Shown here: in pieces, positions 10,653 through 19,836 of the stretch | Numbering within the stretch: the first letter of the stretch is position 1 | How the letters are laid out: each line of letters starts with the position of its first letter | NCBI GenBank assembly: GCA_964649825.1 | Contig: CAZYQW010000112.1 | Span: 1 to 64,000 of the forward strand | Direction of reading: 5' to 3' | Length of the DNA: 64,000 nt | Origin: CAZYQW01 sp964649825 | GTDB taxonomy: Bacteria > Planctomycetota > B15-G4 > JADJEK01 | Position numbers and translations under genes: made by a program | Notes under the pieces: model-generated | The model's database searches: none | The model's input: the letters and a program-made list of their open reading frames with translations, nothing else | Told to the model about the DNA's origin: nothing

Positions 10653-11981
10653 TCACGGACACCAGAGCGCGTCGATCTCCGGTCCGCTGAGGAACTTCCC
10701 GGCCCGGCGCACGTCGCCGATGCTCAGGAATCCCTGACTGTTCGAGACCGGCGGCGGGAGGAGGAAGCACACCTTGCCGTTCGGGATGGATCCGCCGTAC
10801 AAGGTCTCATCGAAGTAGAAGGCGATGCGGTTTCCGCCGATCAGGAACGCGTCGCGAACCTCGACCTCTTCCGCCCCGGTGATCGTGACGTGGTCGCGAT
10901 CGGCGTTCGGCGCGAACACGAAGTGGCGCTGCATGATGACCTTGTTCGTCGAGTAGCCGTTCGCGTTCAGATGCACACCGTGCGCGGGGTTCTCGTTCGT
11001 GTAGACCACCACCGATCCTTGCGATCCGGTCTGCCAGTAACCCTGCAGCGATACGTTCGCACGGAAGATCACGACGCCGAGGTGCCCGGCGACGGTGAAG
11101 TCCGATCCACCGCTTCCGTCGATGTTCGTCGCGATGTTGTGCGCGATGAGGAGGTATCCGTGCCCGCTCGGCCCGGGGTTCTCGATCGACCGGTTGACCA
11201 CCTGCAGCATCGTCCGAGTCGAGCCGCCCGTCGAGTTGCCGGCGAAGATGCTGTCGCCCTGCGGCGAGTCGATGTACGCCGAGTGCTCCTTCATGTACTG
11301 GAAGTGGTTGCCGCGGAGGTCGAAGCGGCAGCGTCCATTCAGCCGCGCACCCCATTTCGGCTGGCCGTCACCCTTGTGGAACACGCAGCCGTAGATCTCG
11401 AGGAGCGGATAGACCCCTCCGGCGAACGTCTCGGGCAGACCGTTCGGCGTGCTGACGACCGACCACGACGAGAGTCCGGGACGGATCGAGAGGTTCTCCG
11501 CGCGGAAGAGCTTCACGCCGGGCGTGATCGTCCCGTTGGTCAAGTTCTTGCCGAGGCCGAAGCCCACGATCTCGTCGACGAAGGGTCCCGTAGCCCCCCG
11601 GACCGCGACGTCCATCGCGTAATTCTTCCAGTAGCATCGGTACGGCTTCAGGCCCGCCGGTCCGCCGCCGAAGTACTGCCCCTGCGAGGCGGGGATCACG
11701 CCATGCACCTCGACCACCAGCGTCTGCTGGTTCGCCGCGTACAACGCCTCGCCTGCTTCGATCGCACGCAAGAGCGGGTACCCCGTTTCCGCCACGAACG
11801 TCCCGCCGACGAACTGATAACCGTTCGGATAGACGTCGATCTGCGTCGGGGCGAGCGGGACGATCGGCGGTGCCGAGTGGAGGTAGTCGTTGTTCGACCG
11901 AGCCGCGGCGACGGGTGGGAGAACGGCCACAAAGCCCAGCGTGCAAAGGATGCAGTACGAAACGAACGCGCTCGGTGTCAT
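10653..11981 (-). CDS. Secreted protein, possible right-handed beta-helix
   Basis: 442 residues from ATG 11981, chosen because a clean signal peptide follows ('SYCILCTLGFVAVLPPVAAA'). The mature protein has repeated short strands with Asn/Gly turns ('FDLRGNHFQYMKEHSAYID', 'LLIAHNIATNIDG', 'VVIFRANVSLQGY', 'VVVYTNENPAHGV'), the pattern of parallel beta-helix (pectate-lyase-like) proteins. Catalytic residues cannot be assigned. The C-terminus ends with a conserved-looking 'PEIDALWCP'. It is divergently transcribed from the gene at 12380 across a structured intergenic region. It may be a surface polysaccharide-acting or adhesive protein; this is inference from fold only. Confidence 0.6.
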   Translation of the reverse strand: MTPSAFVSYCILCTLGFVAVLPPVAAARSNNDYLHSAPPIVPLAPTQIDVYPNGYQFVGGTFVAETGYPLLRAIEAGEALYAANQQTLVVEVHGVIPASQGQYFGGGPAGLKPYRCYWKNYAMDVAVRGATGPFVDEIVGFGLGKNLTNGTITPGVKLFRAENLSIRPGLSSWSVVSTPNGLPETFAGGVYPLLEIYGCVFHKGDGQPKWGARLNGRCRFDLRGNHFQYMKEHSAYIDSPQGDSIFAGNSTGGSTRTMLQVVNRSIENPGPSGHGYLLIAHNIATNIDGSGGSDFTVAGHLGVVIFRANVSLQGYWQTGSQGSVVVYTNENPAHGVHLNANGYSTNKVIMQRHFVFAPNADRDHVTITGAEEVEVRDAFLIGGNRIAFYFDETLYGGSIPNGKVCFLLPPPVSNSQGFLSIGDVRRAGKFLSGPEIDALWCP

Positions 11982-12379
11982 CACGGTGTTTCTCTCACAA
12001 GGTGGAGCCCGGCAGTGATCAGGCGGTTCCGCTCGAGACGGACGTCGGCGATTCGAGTGTTCCGAAAAGAATCGGAAATGCCGAGGCCCGGACGAGCGGT
12101 TCATCCCTTCTGAACAGGGACCTCTCCGTTTCCGAAGAGGGGATTCAACCGACTCATAACGTCGGAGGCGCTGCGTTCGGGGTCATCCCTTCTGAACAGG
12201 GAGCAGCGCCGCCGGGCCTCGGCGATCGCGGAGCGTAGCGATTCCTCCGCGAAAACGAAGCACCCAGCCGTGTTGCTCGACCGGAAGAAGCTACGGTGAT
12301 GGCGGGCAACGACGTCCGCCGGGTCCGACGGAGTCCTCGTTCCCTCGGTTTCGCCGTTTTCCTTTGGACGTCTCGGAGC
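11982..12379. other. Divergent intergenic region, no gene
   Basis: 398 bases between two genes facing away from each other. Besides the paired structured repeats at 12097-12210 it holds no supported ORF. Both promoters must lie here. Confidence 0.6.
12097..12210. repeat. Paired 20-bp direct repeat inside two hairpins
   Basis: The 20-mer tcatcccttctgaacaggga occurs identically at 12101-12120 and 12183-12202. Each copy contains an inverted TCCCT/AGGGA. The first copy is inside a larger fold closed by cggtt (12097) and aaccg (12151) with an inner cctct/agagg stem. The second is enclosed by the perfect arms ggcgctgc (12167-12174) and gcagcgcc (12203-12210). The position between divergent genes suggests operators or an RNA regulatory element; mechanism unknown. 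Confidence 0.6.
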
Positions 12380-14098
12380 ATGAAGCATCGATCGTTCGCC
12401 GTCACCGGAGCGGCCACTTGCCTCGCCGGGGCGATGACTTGCATCGCGAGCGCCGGGACGACGCTACGCGTATCGCTGACCGAGTCTCCCGGGACGATCG
12501 AGGTCGGCGACGCTGCGGTCCTGATCGAGAAGGCCGCCGACGCCATCGCGGCGACCGAGCCGCCGCAAGCCGCCATCGCGCTCTCGCTCGGGAAGGGTGG
12601 TGCGTGGCCGGCGCGCTCGCTCGTGCCGCTCGTCGACCGGCTGCTGCGCGCTCGCCTGCCGGTGCGGATCCAGGTCGTCAAGGGTCGGACGCGGGCGAAG
12701 GTCGACACCGACACCATCGCGCTCCAGAGCTGGCTCGAGGATGCCCCTTCGGTCGCCGACGTCTGCGTCGGAGGGGAACTTCCGAGCTCCGGTGCCGCGC
12801 GCGGCCTCGCTCCCCTCCTCGCAGTCGATCTACGCGGGTTCGCGGCGCTCGTGGGCGACGAGCGGACCGCGACCTTGCGCTCGTCCCCGCGGCGCGTGCT
12901 CGAGGCCGCGGTGCCGGGCGACGCCGGTCCTTCGGCGACGCTCGCGCTCGCCGTCGGCGAGGGCCCGACGATGCACGACCTGTTCCGCGTCCTCTCCGAC
13001 CTCGGCGCCAAGGGCTGGGGGCGCGTTCTCCTGCTCCTGAAGGACGACGGCGCCGAGTACGTGAAGGCGTCCGGCTTCCTGGTCTCGCTCGCCGAGGCGT
13101 CGGATCAGCCGCACCCGCTCGAGCAGCGCCGCAGCCCACCCTCACGCAAGAGCGCGCCCGCGTTCCGAGCGATTCGAGTCCTCGCCGAGGAGGCGGTCCT
13201 CGCGATGCGTCTCGCGTTGCGCGCCGACGGCTCGATGCGGTCGGACGACGTCTTCACCGAAGCCGAGTCGACTGCGCTCGCGCTCGTCGCGTTCCTCGAC
13301 CTCGGAGTCCGGGCCGGCGACGGCACTCCGACCGGGAACGCGCTCCTGTTGATGGAACGTTGGCTTCTCGCGTGGCCGGAGGACTCGAGACGTCGCTATC
13401 CGCGACGCGAACGGACGGTCGTCTCGTGGGCGAAGATCGAGGCGTACTGGCGGACGCGCCATCCGCTCCTGCGCGCGGGGGCGGACGAAGCGCTCGCCGA
13501 GATCCGGAAGGAGATCGAGACCGACGCCGAGTTCCGCGACGGAATCGAGAAGGGCTTCGAGGCGATCGCGGTCGTCCGGGCGGAGCAGATGGGGCTCGAC
13601 GTCGGGGAACTCCCCGCGAAGCTGAAGGGGCTGATCGAGTCCGCGCTCGACGACGAGGGCCGCATCGTCGCGACCTACAGCACGCTGAGCTCGACCGACT
13701 ACGTCGCGCTCGCCAACGCGCTCGTGCTCCTGGGAACTCCCGCCACCAACGCCCGCGTGCTCTTCATGGCGGCGCAGGCCGGCAACGAGCTGCCGTCGAC
13801 CGACTCGGCGCTCGCCAACGAACAGCGCGCTCTCTCCGCGTTCTTCCAGTCGCGCTTCTCGATCGAGGCGGGCGGCGAGGCCGCCACGAACTTCACCGAG
13901 ATGCTGAAGCGCTCGCTTCCGAAGAGCGCGCCGACCACCGGGCCCGACGTCGACGCGCTCGACCCGGACGACGTGAAGTGTCCGTGGAGCGGCGGCGGAC
14001 GGATCGAGTCCGTCGCCCGTGTCGCGCTGATGACGATCGCGTACGCGATGCCCGACCGGAACGTCCTCGACGCGGGCGGCGGGAAGCGAGGCCGCTGA
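12380..14098 (+). CDS. Secreted hypothetical protein
   Basis: 572 residues from ATG 12380; a signal peptide with the core 'GAATCLAGAMTCIASAG' follows. Residues about 75-240 are alternating alpha/beta with Val/Leu-rich strands ('PVRIQVVKGRTRAKV', 'WGRVLLLLKDDGAEY'). The middle has 'ESTALALVAFLDLGVRAGDG' and a similar 'VALANALVLLGTPATN' later, a loose resemblance to the helical repeats of squalene-cyclase/prenyltransferase-like secreted proteins. No active-site motif is visible. It reads away from the gene ending at 10653 and converges on the cupin gene. The protein appears complete and has normal codon bias. Confidence 0.6.
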   Translation: MKHRSFAVTGAATCLAGAMTCIASAGTTLRVSLTESPGTIEVGDAAVLIEKAADAIAATEPPQAAIALSLGKGGAWPARSLVPLVDRLLRARLPVRIQVVKGRTRAKVDTDTIALQSWLEDAPSVADVCVGGELPSSGAARGLAPLLAVDLRGFAALVGDERTATLRSSPRRVLEAAVPGDAGPSATLALAVGEGPTMHDLFRVLSDLGAKGWGRVLLLLKDDGAEYVKASGFLVSLAEASDQPHPLEQRRSPPSRKSAPAFRAIRVLAEEAVLAMRLALRADGSMRSDDVFTEAESTALALVAFLDLGVRAGDGTPTGNALLLMERWLLAWPEDSRRRYPRRERTVVSWAKIEAYWRTRHPLLRAGADEALAEIRKEIETDAEFRDGIEKGFEAIAVVRAEQMGLDVGELPAKLKGLIESALDDEGRIVATYSTLSSTDYVALANALVLLGTPATNARVLFMAAQAGNELPSTDSALANEQRALSAFFQSRFSIEAGGEAATNFTEMLKRSLPKSAPTTGPDVDALDPDDVKCPWSGGGRIESVARVALMTIAYAMPDRNVLDAGGGKRGR

Positions 14099-14187
14099 GC
14101 CCGACCGAGGGAACACAAGACGGTATCAGCAGCGTGACGAGCCCGCGGCAGGTAGCCGACCGCGGCCTGCCCAAACCGAACATCCAT

Positions 14188-14628
14188 CTACCCCCCGCCG
14201 GCGGGGATCTCCTTCGAGAAGAAGACGAGAACCTTCAGCTCCTCCTCGACGTCGTGGAACCGATGCACGGCGCCGCGCTTCACGAAGACCACGGAGCCCG
14301 GCTTCACGGGGACCTCGACCGACTCCACGGTGAGCGTCGCCTTCCCACCAACGACGTAGTAGATCTCGTCCTCCTCGTGGGGCGACTGCCCATCGTCGCC
14401 GCCGGCCGGGATGACGTAGACGCCGCACGTCAGCGTGTCGACGTCGAGGAACGGGAGCCACGGCTTGCCGTCCTCCGCGCGCCGGCGGAGCAGCTCGTCC
14501 ATCTCGAACGACTGGAGGATCTCCTTGTCTACGGGTTCTCCACCTTCCACGACCTTCTCGGCGTCGATCCAGAACACGGTTGCGAGCAACGCGGCCGCCA
14601 GGCCGACACCGGGCCAATTCGAGAGCAT
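14188..14628 (-). CDS. Membrane-anchored or exported single-domain cupin
   Basis: 146 residues. A hydrophobic N-terminus (about residues 8-20) acts as anchor or uncleaved signal. The cupin_2 barrel shows motif 1 as 'SPHEEDEIYYVVGG' with His84 and Glu88 and motif 2 around 'GSVVFVKRGAVHRFH' with His122, consistent with one metal site in which the second His of motif 1 is absent. Substrate cannot be predicted; such small cupins include dioxygenases, isomerases and sugar or bilirubin binders. The gene is divergent from the ALDH7-type gene, sharing a 138-base promoter region, so a shared metabolic role is possible but unproven. Confidence 0.75.
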   Translation of the reverse strand: MLSNWPGVGLAAALLATVFWIDAEKVVEGGEPVDKEILQSFEMDELLRRRAEDGKPWLPFLDVDTLTCGVYVIPAGGDDGQSPHEEDEIYYVVGGKATLTVESVEVPVKPGSVVFVKRGAVHRFHDVEEELKVLVFFSKEIPAGGG

Positions 14629-14766
14629 CGTCGACTCCGGGCAGGGCGAGAGCCGATTCTACGCGCGCCGGACCGTCCGCGTTGGCGGTTCGAACTTCTG
14701 TCCCCGCGAGCCGCCCCGTAGACTGTCCGATTCCCGCTTCCACCCGACGTATCGAAGGTGAAGACC

Positions 14767-16284
14767 ATGTCGGACCAGTTGCTCGCGGACCTCGGAATCA
14801 CGGAACTCAATCCCGGCGCCCACGATGGTCGGGCCGCCGTCGGAACCGTTGGCGGCGAGGTCACGTCCTACAACCCGACCGACGGGTCCATGATCGCCAA
14901 GGTCGCCGAGGCGGACGCCGCGACCTACGAGAGGGTCATGGTCGGCGCGCTCTCCGCCTTCGAGAGGTGGCGCTCGTGGCCCGCCCCGAAGCGGGGCGAC
15001 GTCGTGCGCGAGATCGGCGAGGTGCTGCGCGCGAACAAGACGAACCTCGGCCGCCTCGTCAGCCTCGAGATGGGCAAGATCGCGGCCGAAGGCGAAGGCG
15101 AAGTGCAGGAGATGATCGACGTCGCGGACTTCGCGGTCGGCCTCTCGCGCCAGCTCTACGGCAAGACGATGCACAGCGAGCGTCCGTCGCATCGCATGTA
15201 CGAGCAGTGGCATCCGCTCGGCGTCGTCGGGATCATCACCGCGTTCAACTTCCCGGTCGCGGTTTGGTCGTGGAACGCGATGATCGCCGCCGTCTGCGGC
15301 GACGTGATGATCTGGAAGCCGTCCGAGCTGACGCCGCTGTGCGCGGTCGCGGTCCAGAACCTGATCCGCCCGATCGTCGAGAAGCACGACATCGCCGGCG
15401 TGTTCAACATGGTCGTCGGCCATGGGACGACGATCGGCGAGAAGATGATCCACGACCGCCGCGTCCCTCTCGTCTCCGCGACCGGCTCCTGCCGGATGGG
15501 TCGTCGCGTCGGAGCGGTGGTAAACGGACGCCTCGGCCGGACGCTCCTCGAACTCGGCGGCAACAACGCGATCATCGTCTGCGAGGACGCCGACCTCGAC
15601 CTCGTGCTTCGCGCCGTCGTCTTCGGCGCGGTGGGGACCGCCGGACAGCGATGCACGACGACGCGTCGCCTGATCGTGCATGAAGCGGTCTACGACGAGC
15701 TGGTCGCGAAGCTCGCGAAGGCGTACGCCAGCGTGCGAATCGGCGATCCTCTCGATGGGAACACCTTGATGGGGCCGCTCATCCACGCGGGCGCCGTCGA
15801 CGCCATGATGGCCGCGCTCGAAAGCGCCCGCGCGCAGGGCGGACGAGTCCGCTGCGGCGGGGGCCGCCTCGACCGTCCCGGCTTCTTCGTCGAGCCGACG
15901 ATCGTCGAGGCGAGCCCGGCGATGGACATCTGGAAGGAGGAGACGTTCGCGCCGATCCTCTACGTCTTCAAGGTGCACCGCGACGATGAAGCGATTTCGT
16001 TGCAAAATGCTGTAGATCAAGGACTTTCGTCCGCCATCTTCACCCGGGACCTGCGGCGCGCAGAGCGCTTCCTGGCCGCGGCCGGCTCGGACTGCGGCAT
16101 CGCGAACGTGAACATCGGCACGTCCGGGGCGGAGATCGGCGGGGCGTTCGGCGGCGAGAAGGACACCGGCGGTGGCCGTGAATCCGGCAGCGATTCGTGG
16201 AAGGCGTACATGCGTCGCCAGACGAACACCATCAACTACGGAACCGAGCTTCCGCTCGCTCAAGGCGTCAAGTTCGATCTCTGA
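14767..16284 (+). CDS. ALDH7-type (antiquitin-like) aldehyde dehydrogenase
   Basis: 505 residues from ATG 14767, with GAAGG 8 bases upstream. Catalytic Glu262 is in 'ELGGNNAIIV' and catalytic Cys296 in 'GTAGQRCTTTRR', the signature of the ALDH7 family. The NAD-binding 'GIITAFNFPVAVWSWN' and 'WKPSELTPL' stretches are also present. Family members oxidise alpha-aminoadipic semialdehyde (piperidine-6-carboxylate) in lysine breakdown, or betaine-type aldehydes, with NAD+. The length is typical and all key residues are in place. No other lysine-catabolism genes are adjacent, so the physiological substrate is inferred from family only. It is probably monocistronic. Confidence 0.93.
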   Translation: MSDQLLADLGITELNPGAHDGRAAVGTVGGEVTSYNPTDGSMIAKVAEADAATYERVMVGALSAFERWRSWPAPKRGDVVREIGEVLRANKTNLGRLVSLEMGKIAAEGEGEVQEMIDVADFAVGLSRQLYGKTMHSERPSHRMYEQWHPLGVVGIITAFNFPVAVWSWNAMIAAVCGDVMIWKPSELTPLCAVAVQNLIRPIVEKHDIAGVFNMVVGHGTTIGEKMIHDRRVPLVSATGSCRMGRRVGAVVNGRLGRTLLELGGNNAIIVCEDADLDLVLRAVVFGAVGTAGQRCTTTRRLIVHEAVYDELVAKLAKAYASVRIGDPLDGNTLMGPLIHAGAVDAMMAALESARAQGGRVRCGGGRLDRPGFFVEPTIVEASPAMDIWKEETFAPILYVFKVHRDDEAISLQNAVDQGLSSAIFTRDLRRAERFLAAAGSDCGIANVNIGTSGAEIGGAFGGEKDTGGGRESGSDSWKAYMRRQTNTINYGTELPLAQGVKFDL

Positions 16285-16560
16285 TCGGATCGGTAACGCG
16301 TTTTTCTTCAAATACTTACGAGTACCCTGCGACGCCGGTCGACTTCCTCCCCGCGGGTCGCGTGGATCGTTCGTCGCAATTCCCTATGCAAACGGGAGAT
16401 CGGTTGTCACACGTGAGCCGGGCCCGGCTACAGCAAGGGTTGGCGTTTGGCCCTGAACACGGTTAATATCTGCGCAGCCTGTCGCGCTCCCAGGAAGCCC
16501 ACGTTCCGCCCACGAGCGCCGACCCAAGCCCCGGCCCCACGCGAAGGAGGCACCCTTCTC

Positions 16561-19161
16561 ATGCTCATGCGTCGAGCGACGATTCTCGCGACTGCGTTTT
16601 CGCTTTTGACTGTCTCGGCTCTTGCGCAGGCTCCGACCTACGAGAAGTTCGGCGTGGCTTCGCTGGAGAACTTCGGCTGGGCCGTGGCGATGGCGGGCGA
16701 CGTCAACGGAGACACGTTCACCGACTGGATCGTCGGGGCCCCAGGGGACATCACGGCGGCGGTACCCGCCGTCAAGGGCTACGTCAAAGTGTTCTCCGGC
16801 AAGGACGGGGCCCAGCTCCTGAAGATCGACAGCCAACAGCTCGGCGATCGCTTCGGCTTTGCCGTCACCGGGCTCGGCGACGTCGATGGCGACGGGTTCG
16901 ACGACTTCGCGGTGGGGGCGCCGCGATTCGATTCGCCGCTCAACGTCGACGCTGGCGCGGTCTACGTCTTCTCCGGCGCGAACGGGTCGCAGATCCACCT
17001 GGTGTTCGGCGACTCCACCAACATGGAGTTCGGCGCGGCGCTCAGCGTCATCGGTGACGTCGACGCCGATACCATTCTCGATTTCGCGGTCGGCGCGCCG
17101 GGGAGCGACAAGGCGGGCCCGAACTTCGGGGCGGCCTACGTGCTCAGCGGGTTCACCGCGTCCCAGATCACGGAGATCGTCGGCGGGCTCAAGGACGCCG
17201 AGTTCGGCGGCGCCGTCGGCGACGCCGGCGATCTGAACAACGACGGCGTCCCGGATCTGACGGTCGGGGCGCCATTCGATCAGCAGGCCACGGTTCCCTC
17301 CGGTTCCGCGTTCGGCTTCACCCATTCGGGGACGTTCCAGTTCGTCGCGACCGGGGCGTTCATCAACGATCGGTTCGGGAATTCCGTCGGCTCCGGCGGG
17401 GACTTCAACGCGGACGGCAACCCCGACGTCGTGGTGGGAGCGCCGAACTCGATCATCGCCGGCCTGAACGCGGGCGAGGTTCGGGTCATCGCGAAGTCGG
17501 GAGCGACGCTGCAGACCGTCCTCGCCTTGGCGAGCAACGACAACCTCGGCACCAGCGTCGACTTCATCGGAGACGTGAACGGAGACAATCAGCCGGACTA
17601 CATCGCCGGGTCGCCGGGAAAAGGTCGCGCTGACGTTCTCTCGGGCAAGGATGGGACTCGCCTGCTCACGTTCACCCTCACGACGAACTTCGGTCGCAGC
17701 GTCGCGTTCCTCGGCGACGCGAACCAGGACGGCAAGACGGACTTCACGGCCGGCGCACCGTCCGCGTTGAATCCATCGGCGGTGGCCGCGGGTGCCGCGT
17801 ACGTGTTCCCGGCGATTCCCGCGTCGTCGAAGCTCTCGTTGGACAACGCGTCGAAGGTGATCGGATCGTTCAAGCCGAACGGACCCGTGCCCGACCCGGT
17901 CGTGCGGAAGATCAGCAACATCGGCGACGAGACGCTGAACTGGATCGTGCAGGTCACCGGTGCGCCGAGCTGGCTCACGGTCACCCCGATGACGGGAACC
18001 ATTCCGGTCGGGACGACGACGCAGGACCTGACGTTCACGTTCAATCCGGCGGGGCTGCCGAAGAACACGTACACGACGAAGGTCCGTCTGACCAACCAGG
18101 ACAACACGAACGATCAGATCATCCTCGACGTCGACCTCGTCGTCGGCGACCCGGTCACGGTCCCGATCGTGTGCGTGGTCGGCCCGACCGTGGTCGAGGT
18201 CACGTACAAGGTCGGCCAGGCGCTTCCGGGGCAGGTCGAGTTCATGATCAAGAACTGCGGCGACCTCAGCAAGTCGCTGTCCTGGGAGACGTTGATCCTC
18301 GCCGAGGCGCCGCTCTTCGCGGTGGTCGATCCGCTGACCGGCTCGATCGCTCCCGGCGGTCCCGGCGTCCTGGTCACGCTCAACTTCGACCCGACCGGGC
18401 TCGAACCCGACTTGTACGTCGGGGCGATCCGATTCCGGAACCTCGCGGATCCCGCGAACGTCGTCTCCATCCTCGTCCGCTTCACCGTCGAGCTCGTCGG
18501 CTTCGACGTCGGCGATATCGTGATCGGAACGATCGACACGCCCGGAGCCGAAGACCTCGCCGTGTTCGACGCGCTCGAGGGCACGAAGGTCTTGATCAAG
18601 GCGGGCAAGTCCACGAACGGCCTCAAGCCGATGCTTCGGCTGGTCGACGAACAGGGCGCCGACGTGAAGACGCTGAAGTTCAAGTCGAAGGCGTCGAAGA
18701 AGAAGTTCACGTTCCCGACGTCCGGCAAGTACCGGCTCATCGTCAGCGGGGCGGACGGCACGACCGGCGCGTACCAGTTCACGACCAAGGTGAAGAAGAT
18801 CCCGAAGAACGCCAAACCGCGCCTGCTCAAGAATCAGCAGCCGGCCACCGGCGAGATCGAGTACGTCGCGGAGGTCGGGGCGTTCCCCGGCGCGCTCTTG
18901 ACGGCGAACGTCGAGGTGAGCGGCACGATGACCGTCCCGCAAACAACGTTGGTCGTCGAGACCCCGGCGGGACAGGTGTACAACGTCTCGGCGTTCACGT
19001 CGACGAGCAACGTCGGGATCCACCTCATCAACGTCCCGCTCGATCAGGTCGGCGTCTACAAGTTGAAGGTGGGCGGTTTCGCGGTCGACACCGACTTCGT
19101 GTCGATCCCGATCTCGCCGATCCAGCCGACGATCGTCGGCGAGACCGTCAACCTCGACTGA
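16561..19161 (+). CDS. Secreted 7-blade FG-GAP beta-propeller with BACON-like domains
   Basis: 866 residues; ATG 16561 (or 16567) follows GGAGG and gives a signal ending 'LLTVSALAQA'. Residues about 20-430 hold seven FG-GAP/integrin-alpha-like repeats, each with a 'GDVNGDGxxDxxVGAP' calcium-loop pattern, the expected number for a closed propeller. Two beta-sandwich domains follow, with 'SWLTVTPMTGTIPVGTTTQ' and a degenerate copy 'FAVVDPLTGSIAPGG', resembling BACON carbohydrate-binding modules. A PPC-like domain near 660-750 follows ('FTFPTSGKYRLIVSGADG'). It lacks the C-terminal module found in the other two FG-GAP proteins here. Probable surface or extracellular adhesion or binding protein. 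Confidence 0.85.
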   Translation: MLMRRATILATAFSLLTVSALAQAPTYEKFGVASLENFGWAVAMAGDVNGDTFTDWIVGAPGDITAAVPAVKGYVKVFSGKDGAQLLKIDSQQLGDRFGFAVTGLGDVDGDGFDDFAVGAPRFDSPLNVDAGAVYVFSGANGSQIHLVFGDSTNMEFGAALSVIGDVDADTILDFAVGAPGSDKAGPNFGAAYVLSGFTASQITEIVGGLKDAEFGGAVGDAGDLNNDGVPDLTVGAPFDQQATVPSGSAFGFTHSGTFQFVATGAFINDRFGNSVGSGGDFNADGNPDVVVGAPNSIIAGLNAGEVRVIAKSGATLQTVLALASNDNLGTSVDFIGDVNGDNQPDYIAGSPGKGRADVLSGKDGTRLLTFTLTTNFGRSVAFLGDANQDGKTDFTAGAPSALNPSAVAAGAAYVFPAIPASSKLSLDNASKVIGSFKPNGPVPDPVVRKISNIGDETLNWIVQVTGAPSWLTVTPMTGTIPVGTTTQDLTFTFNPAGLPKNTYTTKVRLTNQDNTNDQIILDVDLVVGDPVTVPIVCVVGPTVVEVTYKVGQALPGQVEFMIKNCGDLSKSLSWETLILAEAPLFAVVDPLTGSIAPGGPGVLVTLNFDPTGLEPDLYVGAIRFRNLADPANVVSILVRFTVELVGFDVGDIVIGTIDTPGAEDLAVFDALEGTKVLIKAGKSTNGLKPMLRLVDEQGADVKTLKFKSKASKKKFTFPTSGKYRLIVSGADGTTGAYQFTTKVKKIPKNAKPRLLKNQQPATGEIEYVAEVGAFPGALLTANVEVSGTMTVPQTTLVVETPAGQVYNVSAFTSTSNVGIHLINVPLDQVGVYKLKVGGFAVDTDFVSIPISPIQPTIVGETVNLD

Positions 19162-19171
19162 CGCAGGTCCT

Positions 19172-19197
19172 CGAAGGCCCCAGGGAAAGGGCCTTCG
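19172..19197 (+). terminator. Hairpin terminator after FG-GAP gene
   Basis: Perfect 9-bp stem CGAAGGCCC/GGGCCTTCG with an 8-base loop, starting 11 bases after the stop codon. No long T-tract follows. Confidence 0.6.
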
Positions 19198-19214
19198 GTT
19201 CCGGCGCGCCGCGG

Positions 19215-19254
19215 CGAGCACCCCCTTCCGAAGAACCTCGGAAGGGGGTGCTCG
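19215..19254. terminator. Strong 17-bp perfect hairpin, second terminator
   Basis: Arms 19215-19231 and 19238-19254 are perfectly complementary (cgagcacccccttccga on the left) with a six-base loop. The T-rich tail is weak. It backs up the hairpin at 19172 and separates the FG-GAP gene from the HPt gene. Confidence 0.75.
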
Positions 19255-19428
19255 TGTTGCATCGCCGACCGCCCGGCGCATCGTTCGCCACGAGTCTCCT
19301 TGATTCCGGCCCCGTCCACGTCCGATACCTAGGACTGGGCATGAACCCCGAGCTCCCGGTTCGGCGCCGGGGGCGTTCATGAGACGGCCCGTTTCCACCA
19401 GGACGGGCCAAGACAAGGACGGACGCGA

Positions 19429-19809
19429 ATGTCGGAATCACCTACGTCCTTCCAGGCCGACATGCCGGTGCTGGATTCGACCGTCGTCGAGACACTCAAG
19501 GAGCTCGGCGGAGAGGATGACCCAAGCCTCTTCAACGATCTCGTCGACGCCTTTCTCGCGGACAGTCCGGCCCGCATCGAAGCGATCGGCGCGGCGCTCC
19601 GATCCAACGACGCGGACGGCGCCTGGAAGGCCGCGCATGGCTTGAAGTCGAGCGCGGCGAACATGGGCGCGCTCCGGCTGTCGGAGGTTTGCCGTTCGAT
19701 CGAAGCGGACGGGCAAGCTGGTCGGATCCACGAACCCGAAGCTCGAATCGCGCAGCTCGAGGCCCAGTTCGACGCCGTCGCCGCCGCACTCGATCAGAAC
19801 CGCTCGTAG
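19429..19809 (+). CDS. Histidine-containing phosphotransfer (HPt) protein
   Basis: 126 residues. The HPt four-helix bundle spans about residues 15-115, with the phosphoacceptor His70 in 'AAHGLKSSAANMGA'. It carries no kinase or receiver domain, so it must receive phosphate from a separate receiver or hybrid kinase. The HDOD-REC-GGDEF gene begins 27 bases downstream and carries a receiver domain, an obvious candidate partner. The BarA-like hybrid kinase at 28986 is another possible relay member. Length is typical of free-standing HPt proteins. Confidence 0.9.
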   Translation: MSESPTSFQADMPVLDSTVVETLKELGGEDDPSLFNDLVDAFLADSPARIEAIGAALRSNDADGAWKAAHGLKSSAANMGALRLSEVCRSIEADGQAGRIHEPEARIAQLEAQFDAVAAALDQNRS

Positions 19810-19836
19810 GTCTTTCGTACCCGGAAGAGCCCGCCG

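Noticed and set aside
12101..12202. Paired 20-mers as LexA boxes
   Set aside because: The inner palindrome TCCCT/AGGGA does not match known LexA consensus sequences and no SOS gene is adjacent.
12364..14721. 785-codon plus-strand ORF in another frame
   Set aside because: Overlaps the secreted protein gene at 12380 and the cupin gene; extremely Arg-rich, a typical high-GC shadow frame.
16285..16560. Possible small gene between ALDH and FG-GAP gene
   Set aside because: Frames are short, codon bias is absent and only the ribosome binding site near 16545 is convincing.
16384..19416. 1010-codon minus-strand ORF
   Set aside because: Shadow of the 7-blade FG-GAP gene; it reads across two terminator hairpins and has a composition dominated by Arg, Asp and Val.
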